In this document: positions 1-5,279 of the stretch, piece after piece
How positions within the stretch are numbered: the first letter of the stretch is position 1
How the letters are laid out: every line of letters begins with the position of its first letter
From: Chlamydiota bacterium
GTDB lineage: Bacteria; Chlamydiota; Chlamydiia; Chlamydiales; Simkaniaceae
NCBI GenBank assembly: GCA_029556005.1
Contig: JAKQGT010000153.1
Span: 1 to 5,582, forward strand
Length of the DNA stretch: 5,582 nt
Reading direction: 5' to 3'
The notes under the pieces: model-generated
What the model saw: only the letters and a program-made list of their open reading frames with translations
The model's database searches: none
Told to the model about the DNA's origin: nothing
Translations under genes and position numbers: made by a program

Positions 1-107
1 TATAATAATAAAAATTTAAATATATTTAATAAAATTCATTTTCTAAATAATCAAAATAATTAAATTTTTAAATTGTCAAAATTTCCTTTAAAAAGTAAGG
101 TGGTATC
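1..107 (+). promoter_or_regulatory. A/T-rich 5' region upstream of the superoxide dismutase gene
   Basis: The first 95 bases contain only about eight G or C residues, far fewer than the coding sequence that follows. The stretch ends with a good ribosome-binding site: AAGG at 97-100 and GGTGG at 99-103, a few bases before the ATG at 108. No open reading frame is visible. The promoter of the downstream gene should lie here, but the sequence is so A/T-rich that many hexamers resemble a -10 box and I cannot pick one. TTGTCA at 73-78 looks like a -35 box, but its partner would fall on the ribosome-binding site, so I do not use it. Confidence 0.45.
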
Positions 108-818
108 ATGAAATCCATTCGCCTCTATTTTCTTTTTTTGATCGGTTGCCTAGAAGCTGCGTCCTATACCCCGTCTTCCCTTCCTACGCTAGGTGCTGGG
201 GCAGAGTATCATAAGAAAGACTACTCCTATCTTTTGGGAAAGCTTTCGGGAATCAGTGATCCCCTACTGGAGATGCATTTTACCCTTTATTCGGGGTATG
301 TGAAAAATACCAATAGTCTTGCTGCTGCTTTGCGGGACATGCGGATGAAAGGGGAGGATCAAACCATTGCTTATGGAGCGCTCAAGCGTCGTTTTGCCTG
401 GGAGTATGATGGCATGTATCTTCATGAACTCTATTTTGGAAACCTTGGAGGGAAGGCTTCTTTAAGCCCTAAAAGTTCCCTTTATCAGAAAATCGTTCTA
501 GATTATGGCTCCTATAAAGATTGGGAAAAAAATTTTAAAGCAACAGGCCTCATTCGGGGAGTGGGTTGGGTGATTCTTTATCAAGATCCCCTTGATGGGT
601 TTCTCTATAATATTTGGGTTGATGAACATCATATCAACCACATGGCTGGAGGAGCACCTCTTCTAGTTATGGATGTTTGGGAGCATGCCTATATTACCCA
701 GTTTGGTCTGGATCGGGGAAAGTATATCGATGCCTTTTTCGAAAATATTGATTGGGGAGTTATTGAAAAGCGTTTTGCAGATCAAAACCCCATGAATCAA
801 GGGATGCTTCGAGAGTAG
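108..818 (+). CDS. Fe/Mn-family superoxide dismutase with N-terminal export signal (possible lipoprotein)
   Basis: Predicted to convert superoxide to oxygen and hydrogen peroxide with a single bound Fe or Mn. The family signature DVWEHAY is at residues 189-195. The likely metal ligands are H57, H106, D189 and H193. The first ligand sits in H-F-T-L-Y-S-G-Y-V, one residue shorter between His and Tyr than the classical H-x7-Y helix, and the second in Y-L-H-E-L-Y-F, so this is a divergent SOD branch. By hand alignment H174 occupies the place of the metal-tuning His of mycobacterial FeSOD. The family's usual start (LPxL) begins near residue 25. Before it is an extra segment with K2 and R5, hydrophobic residues 6-12 and L-I-G-C at 11-14, a plausible lipobox. 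A signal peptidase I site after the A-A-S region is the alternative. The protein therefore probably acts outside the cytoplasm. The start is supported by AAGGTGG at 97-103. The 3' end overlaps the convergent TMEM14 gene by 22 nt. Confidence 0.9.
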   Translation: MKSIRLYFLFLIGCLEAASYTPSSLPTLGAGAEYHKKDYSYLLGKLSGISDPLLEMHFTLYSGYVKNTNSLAAALRDMRMKGEDQTIAYGALKRRFAWEYDGMYLHELYFGNLGGKASLSPKSSLYQKIVLDYGSYKDWEKNFKATGLIRGVGWVILYQDPLDGFLYNIWVDEHHINHMAGGAPLLVMDVWEHAYITQFGLDRGKYIDAFFENIDWGVIEKRFADQNPMNQGMLRE

Positions 819-1162
819 GCGTTCAGTTTTTTCAATTTCAAAATAAGAATAATCAGAGTAACAGTAGAGAGGAGAAGCATGAGCCCGGAGGGGAAAAAAG
901 CATAAGAGATAAGATAGCGGTAAGAGAAAAAAGCATCTAAAAGAAGAATGAGCCCGAATGAGGCATAAAGTCCCCATTTACGTAAGATAAATGTTTGAAT
1001 ACTTGTCAAAACAAGAGCCAAGCCAAAAAGCCCTCCACCTAATAGAGAGGGAAGACTCTTTTTCATAATAAAACCCAAAAGTCCCCCTGCAAACACGAGA
1101 ATGGAGTAGACAAGAATAATCGTTCCCATTGCGTGAAGTGTTCCTTTAACTTTATCCATCAT
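797..1162 (-). CDS. TMEM14 (UPF0136) family small membrane protein
   Basis: This 121-residue protein is almost wholly hydrophobic, with about four membrane segments near residues 12-32, 38-59, 64-79 and 88-108 and a basic tail (K-L-K-K, 109-112). The pattern of a Gly-rich turn between helices 1 and 2 (G26-G27, G42-G44), R-K-W-G at 61-64, a Y-R-Y stretch and F-F-P-S-G-L-M at 89-95 fits the Tmemb_14 family found in bacteria, plastids and mitochondria. Plastid members (FAX) are linked to fatty-acid export; no function can be assigned to this bacterial copy from sequence. The reading frame stays open to 1345, but the 61 extra residues are polar, unlike the family, and would run into the start of the divergent Sua5 gene. 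I chose the first of two adjacent ATGs because AAAGGG lies 7 nt upstream; the second ATG (1159) is also possible. Confidence 0.8.
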   Translation of the reverse strand: MMDKVKGTLHAMGTIILVYSILVFAGGLLGFIMKKSLPSLLGGGLFGLALVLTSIQTFILRKWGLYASFGLILLLDAFFSYRYLISYAFFPSGLMLLLSTVTLIILILKLKKLNAYSRSIP

Positions 1163-1169
1163 GTCACAA

Positions 1170-1175
1170 CCCTTT
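1170..1175 (-). promoter_or_regulatory. Ribosome-binding site deciding the TMEM14 gene start
   Basis: On the minus strand this reads AAAGGG, 7 nt before the ATG at 1162 and 10 nt before the adjacent ATG at 1159. It supports the short 121-residue form over the longer open frame reaching 1345. Confidence 0.5.
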
Positions 1176-1199
1176 CTTAAGATATTGCTAAAAAGATCT

Positions 1200-1227
1200 A
1201 TTCTACTTTTTTTATAATGAAATACAA
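1200..1227 (-). promoter_or_regulatory. Candidate promoter for the TMEM14 gene
   Basis: On the minus strand, TTGTAT (1222-1227) and TAGAAT (1200-1205) are separated by 16 nt. The -10 matches 5 of 6 consensus bases and the -35 matches 3 of 6. Transcription would start near 1193 and give a leader of about 30 nt containing the AAAGGG site. The match is by eye only. Confidence 0.3.
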
Positions 1228-1247
1228 GGTAAAATTGACGGGGGTTC

Positions 1248-1276
1248 TTGTTTTTTATTCTGAGAAAAGCAATAAT
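1248..1276 (+). promoter_or_regulatory. Candidate promoter for the Sua5-type gene
   Basis: TTGTTT (1248-1253) and AATAAT (1271-1276) have a 17-nt spacer. The -10 matches 5 of 6 consensus bases, but the -35 only 3 of 6. The predicted start near 1283 gives a leader of about 25 nt before the ATG at 1308. It lies back to back with the candidate promoter for the divergent TMEM14 gene. Confidence 0.3.
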
Positions 1277-1307
1277 GTTTGCATTACAAAATTGTTGTAG
1301 GGAATGA

Positions 1308-2279
1308 ATGTATACAGAATATCTGGGACCTGTCAATCGAGACAATCTTATTGAATCGACTCCCTTACTCGAACAAGCAGCTCGAAAGTTACAGCAAGGT
1401 CAGCTCATAGCTTTCCCTTCAGAAACTATCTATGGATTAGGGGCCAGCATCTTAAATCCTCAAGCCATCGACCGTCTTTATGAAGTGAAAGGGCGCCCTC
1501 AGGATAGAGCGCTTCCGATTTTAGTTGCGAATCTAGATCAAGTGAAGTTTATTGCATCAGATCTCCCACAAGAGTTCTATCTCCTTGCAAAACAGTTTCT
1601 CCCTGGGCCTTTAACGATTGTGGTGAAAAAAAATCCCAACCTTTCTTCTGCAATTAGTGGGGGGAAAGAGACCATTGCGATCCGTTTTTCCTCTGATCCC
1701 GTTGCACAAAGGCTTACGGAAATGACAGGATGCCCTTTGGCTGTTCCCTCAGCAAATATTTCTGGAAAGCCTAGCCCCACAAAGGCCAGTCATGTTCTTG
1801 AGGATTTTAATGGACACATCAATGGAATTTTAGATGGTGGAGAAACAGAGTATGGGATGGAGTCCACTGTCATTTCCTTAGAAAACCCCACTAAACCTGT
1901 TATCGTGCGGTTGGGGGTCATTTCTCCTCGCATTCTTGAGAAAAGTTTAAACTGCTCCATTCAAATTCACCCCTTAGCACTCCTCCAACAGGGGAACTCC
2001 TCTCCTCATAAAATACGGTCAGCTGTACGTCTTTTTTCCTCTTGGGATGAGATGAAAATCTATCTCAAACTGAGTTGTCCCGGTAAACGCTTGGTCATGA
2101 GCTTAGATACATTTCCTTTAAGTGACTGTGACCACTTCAAGTTAAGCTCCAAAAATCTTTATGATGGGCTGCGCTTAGCAGATCGAGAAGGGTACGCAGA
2201 AGTTCTTGTTCACTGCTCACCAGCTGTGAAACAGCATGAACTTTTATTAAATCGTTTAAAGCAAATCGCCCGCACCTAA
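1308..2279 (+). CDS. L-threonylcarbamoyladenylate synthase, Sua5 type (YrdC plus C-terminal domain)
   Basis: Predicted to make threonylcarbamoyl-AMP from threonine, bicarbonate and ATP, the first step of the t6A modification at position 37 of ANN-decoding tRNAs. The product passes to the TsaB/D/E machinery, none of which is in this window. The YrdC/TsaC domain covers about residues 15-210: P-S-E-T-I-Y-G-L-G-A at 37-46, the K-x-R pair K61/R63, P-G-P-L-T at 99-103, the S-A-N triplet at 148-150, E-S-T-V at 185-188 and R201-L-G. Residues about 240-323 form a Sua5-type C-terminal domain, recognisable by N-L-Y-D-G-L-R-x-x-D (283-292) and N-R-L-K-Q-I-A at the end. The linker usually carries S-P-G-M-x-x-x-H-Y-x-P; here S232-P233 is followed by H-K-I-R-S-A with no H-Y-x-P. 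Length is usual for Sua5. The ATG is preceded by AGGGA at 1299-1303. The gene is also called tsaC2 or ywlC in other bacteria. Confidence 0.93.
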   Translation: MYTEYLGPVNRDNLIESTPLLEQAARKLQQGQLIAFPSETIYGLGASILNPQAIDRLYEVKGRPQDRALPILVANLDQVKFIASDLPQEFYLLAKQFLPGPLTIVVKKNPNLSSAISGGKETIAIRFSSDPVAQRLTEMTGCPLAVPSANISGKPSPTKASHVLEDFNGHINGILDGGETEYGMESTVISLENPTKPVIVRLGVISPRILEKSLNCSIQIHPLALLQQGNSSPHKIRSAVRLFSSWDEMKIYLKLSCPGKRLVMSLDTFPLSDCDHFKLSSKNLYDGLRLADREGYAEVLVHCSPAVKQHELLLNRLKQIART

Positions 2280-2296
2280 TTCCATGAACCTATCCC

Positions 2297-2322
2297 ATTC
2301 ATTAATGCTGGAATGAATTTTT
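2297..2322 (+). terminator. Weak terminator-like hairpin after the Sua5-type gene
   Basis: ATTCATT (2297-2303) and AATGAAT (2312-2318) are perfect inverted repeats around an 8-nt loop, followed by T residues through 2322. The position, 18 nt after the stop codon and between convergent genes, is right for a terminator. The 7-bp stem has only one G:C pair, so it may be weak or fortuitous. On the opposite strand there is no U-tract, so it would act only for the plus strand. Confidence 0.35.
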
Positions 2323-2331
2323 AAACATCCT

Positions 2332-2733
2332 TTAAGGATTTAGTTCCTCTAAAATTTCGTCGAAAACCTTTTGAAGGGGGGCCTGTTTTTTATGGCCATA
2401 ATGGGAAAAATCTGTAAGCAAATGCTGCAGGGAAGAGTTGGAATTATCCTCTTTGTAGTTATTAGCCGCATCGATCAAAGTCGTTTTCCCAACAAAGGGT
2501 GCTCCCCAAGGAGTGCTAAGAGCAAAATGCAAAAGTTGAGCCATCTCTTTGAGGTCTGCAACCGATGCCGCTTCCTTTGCATGGAGATCTAACTGCTGAA
2601 TGAGCTTAGCGATTTTTTTTAGAAATACGGGATCATGAACGGTTCTTTCTTGATCGACTAATAATTTCCAGTTTTCATGAAAAGTGTGGAGATCTGCTTT
2701 AAGATTTTGAATCAATTCTTCCTTGTCAGACAT
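2332..2733 (-). CDS. Small helical cytoplasmic protein of unknown function
   Basis: I do not recognise this 133-residue protein. It has no signal peptide or membrane segment, is charged, and looks mostly alpha-helical, with amphipathic stretches at about residues 3-30, 36-72 and 100-131. The middle holds G-A-P-F-V-G-K-T at 77-84, an exact match to the Walker A pattern G-x4-GK[T/S]. However, the preceding residues (S-T-P-W) do not look like the usual hydrophobic strand, and only 49 residues follow, leaving little room for a full nucleotide-binding fold. ATP or GTP binding is therefore not assigned. The start is well supported: GAGG at 2740-2743 lies 6 nt before the ATG. It is the last gene of the minus-strand series, 51 nt after the phosphatase, and may have its own promoter. 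Confidence 0.75.
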   Translation of the reverse strand: MSDKEELIQNLKADLHTFHENWKLLVDQERTVHDPVFLKKIAKLIQQLDLHAKEAASVADLKEMAQLLHFALSTPWGAPFVGKTTLIDAANNYKEDNSNSSLQHLLTDFSHYGHKKQAPLQKVFDEILEELNP

Positions 2734-2754
2734 AAATTACCTCATTTGACCTTC

Positions 2755-2784
2755 ATTATAAATTGGAGATGCATATCCTGAAAA
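2755..2784 (-). promoter_or_regulatory. Candidate promoter for the small unknown gene
   Basis: On the minus strand a perfect TATAAT (2755-2760) lies 18 nt after TTTTCA (2779-2784), which matches 4 of 6 bases of the -35 consensus. Transcription would begin near 2748, giving a leader of about 15 nt that contains the GAGG ribosome-binding site. The element occupies the short gap after the phosphatase gene and could let the small gene be expressed apart from the genes upstream. Confidence 0.4.
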
Positions 2785-3372
2785 TCAAATTTTGAAGGTG
2801 TGAGAGGTGTGGTGGGAGATATCATTCCACAGTTTAAGGGCCCGTTTTTGGTGTTCATAGCTTAGGATAGAGAGAGAAGCTGTACTGAGGATCAATCGAC
2901 TTCCTGCTTGTAAGGGGAGTTCTAACCACTGGGAAGCGAGAGCACGTGAAATATGCCCACTTGAGAAGAGAGCAATGGTGCCGTCAAGAGATTCCAACTT
3001 TTTGATGAGACGATCAATACGTTTTTTCACGTCGCTTACAGATTCTCCACTCGGAGCGCCATGGGTAAAGATATTCCACGTAGGGTCCTTTTTATGAATC
3101 TCTGAGGATTGCATCCCTTCATAAGCGCCATAATCCCATTCTAAAAGCTCATCGAGGATCGTGGGCGTTAGGTTACAAAGAGAGCAAGTATCGAGAGCAC
3201 GCTTTAAAGGACTTGAAAAAACATGAACAAATGGGATGTGCTGAAGGCGCTGACCTAAAAGGGAGGCTTGTTTTTTTCCCTTTTCAGTCAGAGGGATGTC
3301 CGTTAGGCCCGTATGCTTTCCATCCCGGGCCCACGCGGTTTCTCCGTGTCTAATAATATAGACTTCTCTCAC
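2785..3372 (-). CDS. Histidine phosphatase superfamily protein (phosphoglycerate mutase-like)
   Basis: A 195-residue single-domain member of the branch 1 histidine phosphatase superfamily, which works through a phosphohistidine intermediate. The catalytic R-H-G-E-T is at residues 8-12, with H9 the predicted phosphorylated residue. R58 lies in S-S-P-L-K-R-A, the acid E78 in L-L-E-W-D-Y-G-A-Y-E-G, and the second histidine H140 in S-S-G-H-I-S-R-A. All four pocket elements are present, so it should be active. The H-T-G-L-T-D-I-P-L-T stretch (20-29) and E-W-D-Y-G-x-Y-E-G resemble small-molecule phosphatases of the PhoE/GpmB/CobC group rather than glycolytic GpmA, which is longer. The substrate cannot be read from sequence. 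The start is GTG, sharing a GTGA overlap with the stop of the AsmA-like gene; no in-frame ATG lies before the catalytic motif. The ribosome-binding site is poor, so coupled translation is likely. Confidence 0.92.
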   Translation of the reverse strand: MREVYIIRHGETAWARDGKHTGLTDIPLTEKGKKQASLLGQRLQHIPFVHVFSSPLKRALDTCSLCNLTPTILDELLEWDYGAYEGMQSSEIHKKDPTWNIFTHGAPSGESVSDVKKRIDRLIKKLESLDGTIALFSSGHISRALASQWLELPLQAGSRLILSTASLSILSYEHQKRALKLWNDISHHTSHTFKI

Positions 3373-4154
3373 TGCGCTTCTTGATAATCCTCAATGTCCA
3401 TTTCAAAGTCATCCCAATCATTATCAAGAAGAATGGCTTCTGAGAATAATCCTTTAAGGGTATCCATCACACCCCCTCCAGAGTCGCCGGGGTTGATGAC
3501 GTTTTCGAGCATATTCTGGAGGCCTTCTTTGCTGAAAATGTTGCGAAGGGTCTCTTGCATCACGATGTTCATGATTTGGTTGGTCGGAATGCCTCCTTCA
3601 CTGCTGATATTCGTGAGTTCGATCCGCTCAATAGGTCTTAGTTTTCGGTTGGCCTGTCCACCCGTTTTATAAGCAAGTTCGATTTGGAGGTTAGTAATCA
3701 CGAGTTTTTTAATGAGGACCGATGTGCTTTTCCCTTTGCTTTTTGCCTCTTTTTGCTCGGAAGCGGTATTTTTGCTCACATTATTCATGATCGTTGTCCA
3801 GTTTCCATTCTTGCTTTTGGGAGCATCGAATTCTAATCCAATGTAGACATCATCCAGGAGCATTTCATTGATCACGATGTTGTCATCAAAAAAGCGTGTT
3901 AGGGGAATATCTGCAGTGAAGGTATCGATGGAAAGAGCTCGTGGTGTTTTAGCATATCCCTTGGGGTTACCGACGTTTATGCGATCTATTCCGATCATGG
4001 AACTTGAAAAACGAATATCTGCAATGGAAACAGAAACACCTGCTGTTTTAGAAAGTTTGTGGGAGACAATAGTTGGAAGCATGTTCCAGACTAAAACGGC
4101 CACAAGGCATAGAACTACAATGATCCCAAAAATAATCATGAGCGCTTTCTTCAT
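3369..4154 (-). CDS. AsmA-like membrane-anchored protein
   Basis: A 261-residue protein with one N-terminal membrane helix (about residues 4-23, after M-K-K) and the rest presumably in the periplasm. Residues 38-110 match the start of AsmA-like proteins: V-S-I-A-D-I-R-F-S, then V-G-N-P-K-G-Y at 61-67, then R-A-L-S-I-D-T-F at 72-79 and N-I-V-I-N-E at 92-97. A Lys/Ser-rich linker (about 128-145) is followed by I-K-K-L-V-I-T-N-L-Q-I-E-L, a further strand-rich piece, an amphipathic helical region (about 190-240) and a strongly acidic tail. This one-module layout resembles short bacterial AsmA-family proteins more than large E. coli AsmA or YhdP. Large relatives help move phospholipid between membranes; whether this short one does is unknown. 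The ATG is preceded by GAGGA at 4159-4163. Its stop overlaps the phosphatase start. Confidence 0.75.
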   Translation of the reverse strand: MKKALMIIFGIIVVLCLVAVLVWNMLPTIVSHKLSKTAGVSVSIADIRFSSSMIGIDRINVGNPKGYAKTPRALSIDTFTADIPLTRFFDDNIVINEMLLDDVYIGLEFDAPKSKNGNWTTIMNNVSKNTASEQKEAKSKGKSTSVLIKKLVITNLQIELAYKTGGQANRKLRPIERIELTNISSEGGIPTNQIMNIVMQETLRNIFSKEGLQNMLENVINPGDSGGGVMDTLKGLFSEAILLDNDWDDFEMDIEDYQEAQ

Positions 4155-4163
4155 AACATCCTC

Positions 4164-4236
4164 GAAATAGACATTTTTCTTAATTTTTACTATTTCCGAT
4201 TGAAGAATAATTGACTAGGTTTATTTGCTGAAATAG
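4164..4236 (-). promoter_or_regulatory. Three-copy CTATTTC/GAAATAG inverted and direct repeat in the leader of the AsmA-like gene
   Basis: Read along the minus-strand transcript there is CUAUUUC (4236-4230), then GAAAUAG (4196-4190), then CUAUUUC again (4170-4164). The third copy directly abuts the GAGGA ribosome-binding site (4163-4159). The middle copy can pair with the first (8 bp, ACUAUUUC with GAAAUAGU) or with the third (7 bp), but not with both. The second pairing would place a helix against the ribosome-binding site. No U-tract follows, so it does not look like a simple terminator. The stems are A/U-rich and weak, and regulation is an inference only. Confidence 0.3.
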
Positions 4237-4238
4237 TT

Positions 4239-5279
4239 TCAAAAATTAAATGTTCCACGGATGGTTAAGCCATGCATTGCAATGAGACCGTCGTTGATCC
4301 AGGTCTCTTTTGCTTGATCTGCAGGGGCCCGCGTGGAGCGATAAATTTCTTGAAGATTTGTCCAGATGCTCATTTCATAGCCTAGAAAGAGTTCTAGTCG
4401 ACACCAGGAGAATTTTTTTTGATAGGAAGGGCCTATCATGAGTTGCATGGAGAAAGACATGCGGTAGTCTTTGTAGCGGGCATCACGCACAGGGACGCTA
4501 GGATCATCACCCGGTTGTAGGATTGCGCTGGTCTCTTGTTTGGCATGATTGTGATAGTGGCCGACAACAAGGGCTGTAGAACATTTTCCTGTGACATAGA
4601 AGTCGTTTCCCCAAAACCAATCAAAGCTCGTTCCTCCTCGAAATCCAAAACCCCAGTAACGCCACTTGTTGTTGATCTGTGTATTATTTAGTTCCGCATC
4701 GAAGTACCGTACCTTCCATCCTTGATGCATCCAAACTCCTGTAACCCCTCCTGTAAGCCGTAGGCGCAAGTGGGGATTATCAAAAGGGTGAAAGACGCGA
4801 TTGACGAGCAAATCGGCCATTTTCAGGTGGAGGTGAATGGTACTTGTAGCATAATCGATGGGGTTTAAGAAAATTTGGGGAAAAGTTCCTGTAATGTAGC
4901 GGTTTTCCTCAGCAGGAGGGCGTTTAGCATGGTCGTGTCCTTTAAAGTGAATATACGTCCATTCCCCAAGGACTTCCCAAAAATTAGGAGCGCGGTAGTA
5001 ACCGAATGCGAAACGATAGCCGGGATCCCAATCATACTCTGCCCGTTCAAAATCTCCTTGAGCAAAAGAGTCTGTTGGTCCCCAAGCGGGTCTTTTCATG
5101 CGGATAGCGTAATCCAAGGCCCCTTCACTCAAAGTCCAATAGAGAAACTCTCCATTGATAATGAAGGCGGGTTTAGACTTATTAAATAAATCCAATTCTT
5201 GAGGGGGAGGGGGCGTTTGAGAGTCATTTGCAAAAAGGAGGATTGGGGCTAGTGCTAGAAAAGCAAAGGTTTTACGCAT
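4239..5279 (-). CDS. MOMP-like / Lpg1974-family outer-membrane beta-barrel protein
   Basis: Predicted outer-membrane pore-forming protein of 346 residues. M-R-K followed by a hydrophobic stretch (4-16) and a cleavage point after A17 (L-L-F-A before N-D-S-Q) make a signal peptide. The mature protein starts with a proline-rich spacer (P23-P26) and then F-I-I-N-G-E-F-L-Y-W at 39-48, the typical first strand of this family. The rest is rich in Trp, Tyr and Phe with alternating polar and hydrophobic strands, ending in G-T-F-N-F with the C-terminal Phe expected of barrels inserted by BamA. Only two cysteines are present, unlike the cysteine-rich, disulfide-linked Chlamydia MOMP. The frame is open up to 5378, but that extension is antigenically and structurally unremarkable, lies inside the uridine kinase gene and would bury the signal peptide. 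Two adjacent ATGs (5282 and 5279) compete; AAAGGA lies at better spacing for 5279. Environmental chlamydiae often have many paralogues. Confidence 0.85.
   Translation of the reverse strand: MRKTFAFLALAPILLFANDSQTPPPPQELDLFNKSKPAFIINGEFLYWTLSEGALDYAIRMKRPAWGPTDSFAQGDFERAEYDWDPGYRFAFGYYRAPNFWEVLGEWTYIHFKGHDHAKRPPAEENRYITGTFPQIFLNPIDYATSTIHLHLKMADLLVNRVFHPFDNPHLRLRLTGGVTGVWMHQGWKVRYFDAELNNTQINNKWRYWGFGFRGGTSFDWFWGNDFYVTGKCSTALVVGHYHNHAKQETSAILQPGDDPSVPVRDARYKDYRMSFSMQLMIGPSYQKKFSWCRLELFLGYEMSIWTNLQEIYRSTRAPADQAKETWINDGLIAMHGLTIRGTFNF

Noticed and set aside
763..776. GAAAAGCGTTTTGC as a terminator for the TMEM14 gene
   Set aside because: The stem is four A:T pairs with a 3-nt loop and no following U-tract.
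663..977. Minus-strand open frame with a signal-peptide-like start, 104 codons
   Set aside because: It lies out of frame across the end of the SOD gene and most of the TMEM14 gene, both well supported, and resembles no family. The hydrophobic start is a frame-shifted reading of the membrane protein gene.
1304..1306. ATG four bases before the Sua5 start
   Set aside because: It is in another frame and meets a stop codon after about 16 codons.
1163..1345. 61-residue N-terminal extension of the TMEM14 protein
   Set aside because: The extension is polar and basic, unlike the family, would overlap the start of the divergent Sua5 gene, and a good ribosome-binding site precedes the internal Met-Met.
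2326..2340. Palindrome ATCCTT-T-AAGGAT at the end of the small unknown gene
   Set aside because: The loop would be one base; the realistic form has only a 4-bp stem and no U-tract, so I do not call it a terminator.
3394..4170. Plus-strand open frames opposite the AsmA-like gene (3394-3672 and 3868-4170)
   Set aside because: They are antisense to a well-supported gene, show no recognisable domain and lack convincing ribosome-binding sites.
4436..5189. Open frames in other frames across the MOMP-like gene (4436-4648, 4865-5065 and plus-strand 4875-5189)
   Set aside because: All lie within the porin coding sequence, have no family features and are best explained as chance open frames.
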